Positions 22,589-32,454 of a stretch of DNA of 64,000 nucleotides are shown here, piece by piece. This DNA comes from Dactylorhiza incarnata (Eukaryota; Streptophyta; Magnoliopsida; Asparagales; Orchidaceae), in assembly GCA_033032865.1 (NCBI GenBank), contig JAWHQI010000049.1:8977001-9041000 (forward strand), given 5' to 3'. Each line of letters opens with the position of its first letter. The stretch's first letter is position 1. Both the position numbers and the translations under genes were made by a program. A model generated the notes under the pieces. It saw only the letters and a program-made list of their open reading frames with translations. It did no database searches and was not told the origin of the DNA.

Positions 22589-22810
22589 CTGTAGTGCCCG
22601 CTAAACTATGGAGTTTACTCATCAAAAGGGGGCAGAGACCCCCAACAACCGGATGTGCCCGGAAGTAGGCCAGAGAGGGGTTGGGTGCTTGGGCTGCAGC
22701 CCGGTGACGGTGCCAGGTAAATCCCAGGAAGCTAGGAATAGTCCTGCGCGAAGTCAGGGTAAATCCTGGGTCGTCACAATATGCAGCCCAATTGGTCATG
22801 AGAAGTGAAA

Positions 22811-22875
22811 GAACTCCATAGTTAACCGTGCTCAGGCTAGAGAAATTTTGGGATGGGTGACCTCTTGGGAAGTCC
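22811..22875 (+). pseudogene. 5S rRNA-like segment, copy 2
   Basis: Even closer to 5S than copy 1: gaactcc, agttaaccgtgct and ggatgggtgacctcttgg are present in order, matching the 5S box A and box C regions. Confidence 0.65.
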
Positions 22876-23068
22876 CCGTAGACATGCTGAACTATGGAGT
22901 TTACTCGTCAAAAGGGGGTGCAGAGACTCCCAACAACCCGCAGTGCTCAGAAGTAGGCCAGAGAGGGATTGGGTGCTTGGGCTACAACCCGGTGACGGTG
23001 CCAGGTAAAGCCCAGGAAGCCAGAAATAGTCCTGCGCGAAGTCAGGGTAAATCCTGGGTCGTCACAAT

Positions 23069-23294
23069 AAAAAGTACTGAGTCTTTAGCATCAACCCCTG
23101 CACCGACACCTGCACCGACCCCGGTTCCAATTGCAGCTCCTCCTCCAGATGTTCCAGAAGAAAGTTTAATTATGCCACGAGCATTTAATATGGAACCTTA
23201 CCGGAAGAAATGAGTTGTAATAACTAGTTACGTTCTGGTTATGTAATAACGTTTAAATTTCGAGGACGAAAACTCCTTTTAAGGAGTGAAGAAT
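23069..23294 (+). pseudogene. 3' end of a gag gene upstream of the first gypsy LTR
   Basis: Matches the end of the gag at 43564-44565: a proline/threonine-rich tail followed by MPRAFNMEPYRKK and stop (about 23213). After the stop come the conserved tcgaggacgaaaactcc and then the LTR. This copy belongs to the previous unit of a tandem array and is cut on the left by the 5S-like repeat. Confidence 0.75.
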
Positions 23295-23564
23295 TGTAAC
23301 AATCCAAATTTTGCGCGCAACAAAATTTTTGTTTTATAATTTTTCCCCGATGATGATCACAAGGAAGTACAAATTTTGTTTTCACTTTTTCGCGTTTTAT
23401 TTTGTTGCATTTTTGTGAGTTGAATCTGTTTTATTTTTTGTTTGGGTGTCATTTGTTATATCATTTTTGGGGCACTTGCTGTTATACCATGTGGGCTAAA
23501 TATTTTGTGGCTGCCATTAATAATTTAAGCTGCTGGAATAAATTGTGGTGGGCTGCTATTAGTA

Positions 23565-23569
23565 AATTG
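23565..23569. other. TSD aattg, left copy, of the SIRE-like element
   Basis: Five bases aattg precede the element and recur at 40196-40200. Confidence 0.88.
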
Positions 23570-23756
23570 TGTTGAGAATTTGCCCTCAAATTCCCTTGAT
23601 TTGAAGAGGGGTCAACAAGCAATGCTAAGTGCATGTTGTATTTGATAAGCCATATTTCTGTAAGATATACAGGCACAGGTGACTCAAGAGAAAGGGCCAA
23701 TCATGCCCTTAGAGAAGGAGAAATCAACTCCCAAAAGATGAAGATTTGCCTCAGCA

Positions 23757-24115
23757 GAACCGCTGAGACAAAAAGTCAAAACCGCTGAGACGACTGGCTG
23801 TCTCAGCGGATCCGCTTAGACGGGAAAGAAGCAACCGCTGAGACAAGATCAATTGCTACTGAGAAGCAGTAAGCATCAGCTGAGACTTGGAGTGTTCGTC
23901 AAACGCAGAGAGTCATTCGTCGTACACAGAACTCAGTTCGTCAAACGCTGAGACAGGAAAGAAGAAACAGCTGAGAAGCAGCGTGTTCGTCGAGCGCAGA
24001 GAACAGTTAGTCGAACGCAGAGAATAGTTAGTCGAACTCAGAGCTTGGAGTGTTCGTCGAACACAGAGTTGGGGAAGATTGTCGAACTCAGAGTATGGCA
24101 AGTTCGTCGAATGCT
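23757..24115 (+). repeat. Array of CCGCTGAGAC and TTCGTCGAA words in the 5' LTR
   Basis: The words accgctgagac and its complement gtctcagcgg recur in the first half; gttcgtcgaac and agtcgaactcagag recur in the second. The array ends about 110 bp upstream of the TATA box at 24223. The 3' LTR has the same array at about 38690-39085. Confidence 0.85.
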
Positions 24116-24222
24116 GATTGCGAGCTCTGGCCGTGGCGCAAGCTGCAAAAAGGCAGTATGGGGTCCACCAGTCTCTCCCATACTTGTCAGATGATCGGCT
24201 AAGAGCCGTTTAAGATCAGAGA

Positions 24223-24233
24223 TGTATAAAAGA
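24223..24233 (+). promoter_or_regulatory. TATA box of the SIRE-like 5' LTR
   Basis: The sequence tgtataaaaga is conserved in the 3' LTR near 39204-39214. Confidence 0.65.
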
Positions 24234-24648
24234 AGAAGTTATGGCAACTTTGAAATGTGTGGTCGCGTGCAAAACAAATAGGAGACTGTTCCATTGACGG
24301 CCAGGGTTCTCCTCACTCTCCTCTTGCTCACTGAATAAGAAAGAAGATACTGAGAGAGAAAGATAGCTCCTTTACAAGAGGGAGCAAGGAGATCTTCCAA
24401 CCTTCATCTGAAGAGGAAGATCAGGTTGTAGCTGCCATCAACATCTCCAGCTACAAGGAAGCACCAGGTGTGCAGGAACTACATGGGACTTCAACTGCTG
24501 TCTGCTGTAGTAAGATTTAAACTCATTTGTCTGTAGAGCTTAACAGCCTGAGTTGTAAGACCATTTGGTCTGAGATTGTAGGAACCTTTGGGTTCTAAGC
24601 TGTAGGGTTGAATTCCTGAGTTTGTAGGATCTGTGAAGATCTGAGGTA

Positions 24649-24653
24649 GGGCT
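24649..24653. other. TSD gggct, left copy, of the copia element
   Basis: Five bases gggct before the copia LTR, repeated at 31794-31798. Confidence 0.92.
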
Positions 24654-25927
24654 TGCTGAAATTGTTGAAGTGGAAGTTTGGAGGGCTTTTGGACCTGGGC
24701 GGTCTGGGAGGAGGTCGGGCGGTCTGGTGTGACCGCACGACCTGGCGGTCTGCCTCTGTGGTCTGGCTGGTCTCAGCCTAGCTGCGGTCTCCTAGCGTGA
24801 CCGCTGGTATGGGTTCAAGGTGGCTGAAGGTGAAGGCCGCGCGGTCTGTCTCTGACCGCGTGGCGGGCTGTTCGTCTTCAGGAGTGCACGATCTGTGCGT
24901 GACCGCGTGGCGTGCTGTCCTCTTCAAGGCTGTGGCAGTCTGGTGTGACCGCACAGCTTGATCCAGGTTCTATTCAGAATGCGGTCTGGTGGCTGACCGG
25001 GCTTTCTGGTGGTATTCGCGGACTAAGGGTCTTAGTCGCGCGGTCTCAGGAGGAGGCTGGTATGCGAGCTGGACGCTGTTCGCGGTCTCAGGAGGAGACC
25101 GGCATGCAGACAGGAGTTCGCGGTCTGATGGCGAACTAGTTGTGTTCGCGGTCTCAGGCGAACACAGGTGGTGAATAGCTTCGGGCGGTTTGGCGAGCTC
25201 CTTGTGGAGTCGCGGTCTGCTGTGAGAGTGGCGGTCTCTCATGGCGACATTGAAGCTGGCGGGTTCACCAAAATGAAGCAGAAGTAATGTTGCTGATCGC
25301 ACGGGGTGACCGGTCAGGTCGCGAGGTCTGGGGGGTGGTGATCCTATCTCATAGGGTGGTGGATGGATCTGGTCCCGCGCCTATAAATAGGAGGCCACTG
25401 TTGCAGCAAAAAGAGACACACCAAGCGTAAGCTAATCTTTCTTCTTTCCTGCGGTCTGAGTTTGTTTGACCGGGCGGTCTGCTGATTGAACTCTTCTTGT
25501 GCAGCTTCTGCGGATAGTGCGGGCAGCAGCGATCACCTCTTCCTCTGAAAGTGTTCGGGCGGTCTGCGGCTTGGAGTTGTGGTGCTGGGAGTTCGGGAGA
25601 ATAAGGAGGTCTGAAGAAGTGGGCGGCTTGATCAGCGAGATGGTGGTGTTCTGTGATCGTCAAGTCGCTGCGGTCTGGCAGATATCGAGATCACAGGGAG
25701 ATCGTGCGGTCTGAGCGGTCTCAAGTTATCTTCAACTTTGTAATTTTCCCTTTGGTGTTTGTGCTGGCGAAATCATGTCTCGGCAAGCATGCCTTGCCTT
25801 GTAACCTGAAGTTGCTATCAATAAAGATCAGTTGTTTGCCTCCATTTGTTTCTGGTTGTTTTGGCTAGTATCTCTAAGTTGACTAGCTCCTGCTTCACTT
25901 CATAAAGGTCTTTCAAAAAATTTCACA
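24654..25927 (+). repeat. 5' LTR of the copia element (1,274 bp)
   Basis: Starts tgctgaaattgttgaag (TGTT in the 3' LTR, so TGCT is a mutation) and ends aaaatttcaca. TATA box ctataaatag at 25381-25390. By eye about 20 copies of gcggtct or its complement lie between 24690 and 25730, both before and after the TATA box. Confidence 0.93.
25381..25390 (+). promoter_or_regulatory. TATA box of the copia LTR
   Basis: The sequence ctataaatag is identical in both LTRs. Confidence 0.75.
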
Positions 25928-25943
25928 TGGTATCAGAGGGAGG
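25928..25943 (+). other. Primer binding site of the copia element
   Basis: tggtatcagagggagg follows the LTR immediately and is complementary to the 3' end of plant initiator tRNA-Met over its first bases. Confidence 0.85.
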
Positions 25944-26014
25944 TTGGAGTGGTTGAGCAGTGAGTGACTTAGAGTAGCCATCGCCTTTGTGAAGAAGGAA
26001 CCAGTGGTAGAGCA

Positions 26015-27670
26015 ATGGAAGCGAGGGGTCTTGGAATTGAGATGCTTACATCGACTAACTTCAAGAAGTGGAAGTCGTGTATGCAAAGCTATCTTCTAGG
26101 CGAGGACCTCTGGGAGGTTGTTGGAGGAGATCAGACGCAGGAAGTTGTCCCGGAAGGGGATAATGGAGCCGAGGTGAGAACTTGGAGGAGGACGAATGCG
26201 AAGGCAGAGTTTTCTCTGAAGAGGGCAATCTCACCTGATCTGTTTGATCACATTTTGGGATGTGGATCGGCTGCGGAGATCTGGAGAGCCCTGGATGGGC
26301 TGTTTAACAAGAAGAATGTAGCGAGGCTACAGTTCTTGGAGAATGAGCTGGAAAGGTCGTGATGCAGGACGACCCGACCCGGCCCGGTCGGCGGATAAAC
26401 ATCGGCTCTCGGAACACGTTCAAGAACGCCCGCTCCCTAGGTCTGCAGCCCTAGCACCCCAACCCGTCTCCACGCCTGTTCTCAGCGCGGCGGGTTGTTG
26501 AGGCTGGGGATCGAACCCCAGACCTCCTTGATAAGAACCTCTCCTAACAGGCCTTATCACCAACTGACCTGCAGGTCAGTTGGTGATAAGGCCTGTTAGG
26601 AGAGGTTCTTATCAAGGAGGTCTGGGGTTCGATCCCCAGCCTCAACAACCCGCCGCGCTGAGAACAGGAACGGAGACAGGTTGGGGTGCTAGGGCTGCAG
26701 ACCTAGGGAGCGGGTGTGCTTGAACGTGTTCCGAGAGCCGGTGTTTATCCGCCGACCGGGCCGGGTCGGGTCGTCCTGCATTAGGTTGGCTCAGGGTGAT
26801 CTTTCTATCTCCACTTTCTTTCTGAAGATGAAGAACTTGTGCGCTGAAATCTCAGCATTGGATCCTGATGAGCCTATCTCCGAAGCGAAGCTGAAGAGGC
26901 ACATCATCCGCGGCTTGCGGAAGGAATATGTTTCCTTTGTGACGTCGGTGCAGGGATGGGCAAATCAGCCGTCTCTGTTGGAGCTGGAGAACTTGCTTGC
27001 GTCGCAAGAAAGTTTTGCAAGGCAGATGGCGGGGATGTCAGTGGCTGTGGGAGATGGTGAAGTGCTCTTCTCAGGCAAGAAGAAGAAGTGGGATAAGAAG
27101 AAGAAGACCGCTGGAGGAGGCTTTGGGTCTTCAACTTCTGGGCAGCAGGAAAGGGGGTATGCTCCCAAGGCTGACGGGAAGAAGAAGGGAGAAGGTCCGA
27201 AGTGCTACAAGTGTGGCATGTTCGGCCACATCAAGAGGGATTGCAAATTGGTTACTCAGTCTGGGCATGTTGTTGGAAAGGAGGAAGTGGAGACCAGGCA
27301 GATTGATGGAGGATGGGGAGGAGCCTTCTCGGCTTCAGTTGGAGCCTCGGCTTCTATCAACTATCAAGAAGACTGGATCGTGGACTCGGGGTGTGGTCAT
27401 CACCTCACCGAAGACGAGACCAAGCTTTCTTCTGCACAGCCCTATACAGGTAAGAATGCAATCATTACTGCTGATAATACTGTGCATCCAGTAGAGAAGG
27501 TGGGGGTTGTTTCTTTGGGCAGTGATAGAGGGCCACTTACCTTGAAGAGTGTCTATCACATGCCTGGTATGAAGAAAAACCTCTTCTCTGTGACCAACGC
27601 TGTAGACGCTGGGTATCACATTCTGTTCGGCCCAACAGAAGTGAAGTTTCTACGCAATGTTGAGGTTTGA
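26015..27670 (+). pseudogene. Copia gag and protease start, split by a SINE
   Basis: Starts MEARGLGIEM at 26015. The N-terminal part (NFKKWKSCMQSYLLGEDLWE) is the copia gag domain. The frame is broken by the inserted SINE (26360-26782) and resumes in the same frame after it. The second part has the zinc knuckle CYKCGMFGHIKRDC (about 27203-27244) that binds RNA, and the protease site DWIVDSGCGHHLT (about 27370-27408). A frameshift near 27660 separates it from the next section. Confidence 0.85.
26360..26782. mobile_element. Palindromic tRNA-like SINE (head-to-head dimer) inside copia gag
   Basis: The two halves are near-perfect reverse complements over about 210 bp each, meeting at gacctgcaggtc (about 26570-26581). 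Each half, read outward from the centre, has a tRNA-like part: ggtcagttggt resembles a pol III A box and ggggttcgatcccc a B box about 50 nt later. The outer ends are tgatgcagg and cctgcatta. The flanks aggtcg (26354-26359) and aggttg (26783-26788) look like a 6-bp TSD, and the gag frame is restored if one copy is removed. A MITE that captured a tRNA-like sequence is the alternative. Confidence 0.75.
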
Positions 27671-28877
27671 AAGCCGAGGTCGTCCATGTCGGGAGACGGG
27701 CAAAGGACTTATTCGTTTTATTGACAAGTTCCTACGTTGACAAGATGAAGACGAATGATGGTGCCATGATATGGCATGAGAGGTTGGGGCACGTAGGGAT
27801 GGACAAGCTGAAAGCTATGGCGGTGAGAGGTCTGGTCAAGGGCCTGCCAAGTCTATCTTCCTACGGAGAAGGTCATGTTTGCGCGGGATGTCAGTTCGGC
27901 AAGTCTCATCGACTACCGTTTGACAAGTCGCAGACGAGGAGTAGTATGTCGTTGGAGTGCATCCACGGTGACTTGATGGGACCAACTGCTACCCCAAGCC
28001 TCGGAGGCAGCAGATATATGCTGGTGTTGATGATGATTACACCAGATATGTCTGGGTATATTTCCTGAAGGAGAAGGCAGAGGCGTTTGCCAAGTTTGTG
28101 GAGTTCAAGGAGCTCGTGGAGGGTCGGCTAAGACTGCGGGTGAAGAAGCTGAGGACTGACAATGGAGGGGAGTTCACCTCCAGTGAGTTCTCTACCTTTT
28201 GCAGGAAGGCAGGCATCCGGAGGGAGCTCACTTGTGCACATACTCCACAGCAGAACGGAGTTGCAGAGCGGAAGATCCGTCATCTGACGGAGACCTGCAA
28301 GTGTTGGCTGCATGCCAAGAGTATCCCAAAGTCTTTCTGGGCGGAGGGAATGTCTTGTGCGACCTACATCATCAACAGGATGCCTCTGAGCCCCATCAAC
28401 ATGACTCCACATGAGATGATGTTCAAGGAGAAGCCAAGCGTGGCACACCTTAGGGTGTTTGGTTCCACCTGCTACGTGCATATTCCAGATGCTCTGCGGA
28501 CGAAGCTAGATGCGAAAGCAAGGAAGCTAGTCTTCGTGGGATACGATGAGCGGAAGAAAGGATGGAAGTGCATGGACCCGGAGACGCGGAGGTTTGTGGT
28601 ATCTCGCGACATCGTGTTCGATGAGGTGACATCTTACAAGGGGTCTTCTGATGTGGAGCTACCAGAGAGTAGGGTGGAGGTGCCAGAGAAATCTGTGAAA
28701 GATCTTCAGGTGGAGCTACCTGTGTCACCAGGTGGTCCATCTCCTTCTAGTTCCGAGACGGGGGCTTCTGGTTCAGGGAGCAGGGGGAGCGATGCTCCTA
28801 GCACGTCTGGAAGAGGAGCTAGGGAAGAAGCAGCTGGAGATAAAGCGGTTCAGGGGAAGGAGCTGAGAAGGTCGTAG
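27667..28877 (+). pseudogene. Copia integrase
   Basis: The zinc-binding section WHERLGHVGMDKL...CAGCQFGKSH lies at about 27769-27906, then the core with IHGDLMGP, TDNGGEF (about 28157) and HTPQQNGVAERK (about 28238). The C-terminal part has the GYDERKKGWKC block. A frameshift lies near 28035 and a TAG at 28875-28877 that fits CAG-to-TAG. Confidence 0.88.
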
Positions 28878-30512
28878 CGAGCGATCGTCGCCCCTGATCG
28901 CTATACAGGAGGAAACGCAGTGAGCTTCGTCTCATGTTTCTTCATTGGTCCGTTGGATGAGAGGGATCCGTCGAGCTTTGAAAAGGCCAGAGGCATGAAG
29001 GAGTGGGACGTTGCAATGCAAGAAGAGATGGCAGCACTCGAGAAGAATGAGACCTGGTCTCTTGTGCCCAAGCCCAAGGACACCACTCCTGTGACATGCA
29101 AGTGGGTCTACAAGCTCAAGAAGAAAGCTGACGGCAGCATCGAGCGGTACAAGGCTCGTCTTGTAGCTCGGGGATTCTCGCAGCAGTACGGTGAAGACTA
29201 CGAGGAGACATTCAGTCCGGTGGCAAAAATGACTTCAGTTCGGTTCATCATTGCCTTGGCGGCGTTCAGTGGATGGGATATTTGGCAGCTTGACGTCAAG
29301 AATGCTTTCTTGTACGGCGAGATTGACAAGAACATCTTCATGGTCCAGCCACCAGGCTTTGTGTCTGAAGATTTTCCGGAGCATGTCTGCAAGCTGAAGA
29401 AGGCCCTGTATGGGTTGAAGCAAGCGCCGAGGGCGTGGTACGGGAAGATCGCAGAATATCTCTTATTCTGTGGATTTGGTGCTTCAGACTCAGACTCAAG
29501 CTTATTCGTCAAGAAGAGCGGGGAGCTTCAGGTCATCGTGCTATTATACGTCGACGATATGATCGTGACGGGGAACTCAAAGGAGGAAGTAGCACAGCTA
29601 TGAGCCCAGCTGTCTATCAGGTTCGAAATGAAGGACTTAGGTGAGCTTCACCATTTTCTTGGACTCGAGGTGCAGAGGAAGGAAGGTGGAGTGCTGGTGA
29701 CCCAGGCCGGATATGCGGGGCGGATCGTGGAGTGATTCGGCATGAAGGAAGGGAAGTGCACTTCCACACCTCTGGAGAAGGCTATGAAGCTTCGGAAGGA
29801 TGAGGGGAGGATTATGCAAGATCCGTTGGTGTTCCGAGCTCTGGTTAGGAGCTTGATCTATCTGACGATCACGAGGCCGGATATTGCATATGCAGTTGGC
29901 AGAGTGAGTCGATATATGGCGGAGCCACGGGTACCTCATCTGCTAGCAGCCAAGAACATTCTGAAGTATGTCAAGATGACCTCGGACATGGGTCTCCTAT
30001 ATAGGAGGGATGCGGACTTCGAGGTGCACGGGTACATGGATGCTGACTACGGGGGATATTCGGATGATAGGAAGTCGACGTCTGGATTCATCTTCATGGC
30101 GGGCTCTACAACTATATCATGGTGCAGCAAGAAGCAGGATTCCGTGCCGGTCTCCACCACGGAAGCGGAATACAAGGCTTCGTCCTTGGCAGCTCAGGAA
30201 GCCATCTGGCTTAGGAGGTTGGTGGGAGACGTCCACAAGGAGGTTTGGGAGCTGACTCTGCTACGCGGTGACAACGAGAGTGCTCTCAAACTGGTAACCA
30301 ATCCAGTTTGTCACGCGAAGACCAAGCATATTGAGATCGAGCATCACTTCATACGGGAGAAGGTGCTGGAGGGATCTCTTTCGGTCGGGCATGTGCGGAG
30401 TGTGGATAATGTCGCAGACATCTTCACAAAGACGCTGGCAAAGGGGCCGTTCACACGGCTAAGGAGCTTACTGGGGCTAGTTTCAACTTCCCACTTCAAG
30501 GGGGAGTGTTGA
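28878..30512 (+). pseudogene. Copia reverse transcriptase and RNase H
   Basis: In the same frame as the integrase section. Motifs seen: NETWSLVPKP, CKWVYKLK, YKARLVARGFSQ, DVKNAFLYGEI, YGLKQAPRAWY and the catalytic LLYVDDMIVTG (about 29545-29577). TGA codons at 29601-29603 and 29733-29735 interrupt it; both fit CGA-to-TGA. The RNase H part has DADYGGYSDDRKSTSG, STTEAEYKA and KHIEIEHHFIREKV and stops at 30510-30512, overlapping the start of the 3' LTR. Confidence 0.9.
30498..30506 (+). other. Polypurine tract of the copia element
   Basis: aagggggag directly precedes the 3' LTR start, as expected for plus-strand priming. Confidence 0.85.
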
Positions 30513-31793
30513 AATTGTTGAAGTGGAAGTTTGGAGGGCTTTTGGACCTGGGCGGTCTGGGAGGAGGTCGGGCGGTCTGGTGTGACCGCACGACCTGGCG
30601 GTCTGCCTCTGCGGTCTGGCTGGTCTCTGCCTAGCTGCGGTCTCCTGGCGTGACCGCTGGTATGGGTTTAAGGCGGCTGAAGGTGAAGGCCGCGCGGTCT
30701 GTCTCTAACCGCGTGGCGGGCTGTTCATCTTCAGGAGTGCGTGGTCTGTGCGTGACCGCGTGGCGTGCTGTCCTCTTCAAGGCTGTGGCGGTCTGGTGTG
30801 ACCGCACAGCTTGATCCAGGTTCTATTCAGAATGCGGTCTGGTGGCTGACCGGGCTTTCTGGTGGTATTCGCGGACTAAGGGTCTTAGTCGCGCGTTCTC
30901 AGTTCGCGGTCTCAGGAGGAGGCTGGTATGCGAGCTGGACGCTGTTCGCGGTCTCAGGAGGAGACTGGCATGCGGACAGGAGTTCACGGTCTGATGGCGA
31001 ACTGGCTGTGTTCGCGGTCTCGGGCGAACACAGGTGGTGAACAGCTTCGGGCGGTCTGGCGAGCTCCTTGTGGAGTAGCGGTCTACTGTGAGAGTGGCGG
31101 TCTCTCATGGCGACATTGAAGCTGGCGGGTTCACCAAAATGAAGCAGAAGTAATGTTGCTGATCGCGCGGGGTGACCGGTCAGGTCGCGCGGTCTGGGGG
31201 GTGGTGATCCTATCTCATAGGGTGGTGACTGGATCAGGTCCCGCGCCTATAAATAGGAGGCCACTGTTGCAGCAAAAAGAGACACACCAAGCGTAAGCTA
31301 ATCTTTCTTCTTTCCTGCGGTCTGAGTTCGTCTGACCGGGCGGTCTGCTGATTGAACTCTTCTTGTGCAGCTTCTGCGGATAGTGCGGGCAGCAGCGATC
31401 ACCTCTTCCTCTGAAAGTGTTTGGGCGGTCTGCGGCTTGGAGTTGTGGTGCTGGGATTTCGGGAGAATAAGGAGGTCTGAAGAAGTGGGCGGCTTGATCA
31501 GCGAGCTGGTGGTGTTCTGTGATAGTCAAGTCGCTGCGGTCTGGCAGATATCGAGATCGCAGGGAGATCGCGCGGTCTGAGCGGTCTCAAGTTATCTTCA
31601 ACTTTGTAATTTTCCCTTTGGTGTTTGTGCTGGCGAAATCATGTCTCGCTAAGCATGCCTTGCCTTGTAACCTGAAGTTGCTATCAATAAAGATCAGTTG
31701 TTTGCCTCCATTTGTTTCTGGTTGTTTTGGCTAGTATCTCTAAGTTGACTAGCTCCTGCTTCACTTCATAAAGGTCTTTCAAAAAATTTCACA
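30507..31793 (+). repeat. 3' LTR of the copia element (1,287 bp)
   Basis: Same termini and TATA box (about 31247-31256). Thirteen bases longer than the 5' LTR because of an extra ttctcagttcgcg segment near 30896, inside the word array. Confidence 0.93.
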
Positions 31794-31798
31794 GGGCT
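31794..31798. other. TSD gggct, right copy, of the copia element
   Basis: Matches 24649-24653. The interrupted LTR text continues from here (gggctgtttagcctgag). Confidence 0.92.
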
Positions 31799-32375
31799 GT
31801 TTAGCCTGAGTTGTAGGGCATTACTGCCTGAGCTGTAGGAGGAGGATTCCTCTGAGGCAGGACCTGGAAGGGGTCTGAGTTGTAGGAGGTGGATTCCGCT
31901 GAGGTAGGGCTGTTTGGGCCTGAGATTGTAGGACCTACTGTGGTCTGAGTTGTAGGATCTGTGAAGATCTGAGGTAGGGCTGTTTGGGCCTGAGATTGTA
32001 GGACCTGCTGTGGTCTGAGTTGTAGGATCAGTGGATGATCTGAGGTACGGCTGCTGAGTCTGAGTTAGGTTTTGGAAAAACCTGAGAGATCCTGTGGGAT
32101 TTGAGTTGTAAGCTCTTGGAGCTGATATTGGAGGAGTTGGCCCTATCTAACACACTGTTAGAAGGGTGAAGGGGGAAAGTGGATTACCCATAGACACACT
32201 GTCTTGGGGAACCACTATAGATGCTTGTGTGCTTTCTGTGTGTTTGATCATTTGGTTGCTCTTAACCAGAAAACATATAGACTAATAAAAAGAAAATAAA
32301 AGAAACCTATTCACCCCCCCCCCCCCCCCCCCCCCCTCTAGGTGATTTAGACTACATCCTTTATAAAATTACAAG

Positions 32376-32388
32376 TGGTATCAGAGGG
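32376..32388 (+). other. Primer binding site of the SIRE-like element
   Basis: tggtatcagaggg lies two bases after the 5' LTR end and matches initiator tRNA-Met. Confidence 0.8.
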
Positions 32389-32454
32389 AGGTTGGTCATT
32401 AAGGACTTAACAGTCTGACCAGATCCTAAAAAGGTATAGTCAAATCAAAACCCA

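Larger units (their letters stand above)
22495..23068. repeat. Tandem dimer of a 286-bp 5S-rRNA-related repeat
   Basis: Two units begin near 22495 and 22781. Shared landmarks (gaaagaactccatag at 22521 and 22807) are exactly 286 bp apart. Both end in gggtcgtcacaat. Each contains a segment closely resembling 5S rRNA. The unit ends read on the minus strand as tgtgacgaccc, like an LTR start, so a Cassandra-like TRIM (small LTR elements with 5S sequence in the LTR) is possible. No internal domain or PBS was found. Confidence 0.6.
24654..31793 (+). mobile_element. Ty1/copia element, near complete, inserted in the SIRE-like LTR
   Basis: 7,140 bp with LTRs 24654-25927 and 30507-31793, PBS 25928-25943, PPT 30498-30506 and TSD gggct. 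The internal order is gag, protease, integrase, reverse transcriptase, RNase H, the copia order. The LTRs are almost identical apart from a 13-bp indel and scattered substitutions, so it is the younger insertion. The coding region has two frameshifts, three in-frame stops and a SINE in gag, so this copy cannot make Gag-Pol. The LTR has a very dense GCGGTCT array. Confidence 0.93.
23570..32373 (+). repeat. 5' LTR of the SIRE-like element (interrupted by copia)
   Basis: Begins tgttgagaatttgccctc and ends ttataaaattaca, directly before the PBS. Without the copia insertion and its duplicated gggct it is about 1,659 bp. The TATA box is at 24223-24233. Its 3' half has imperfect tandem repeats of the phrase ggtctgagttgtagga. 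A poly-C run (about 32314-32336) lies near its end. Confidence 0.85.

Noticed and set aside
22166..22799. Minus-strand open frames over the 5S-like repeat
   Set aside because: Antisense to a repeated non-coding unit; both repeat copies would have to encode it, and they do not keep the frame.
26565..26660. Functional tRNA gene
   Set aside because: A and B box-like sequences are present, but no acceptor stem pairing or anticodon arm fits, and the segment is part of a palindromic repeat.
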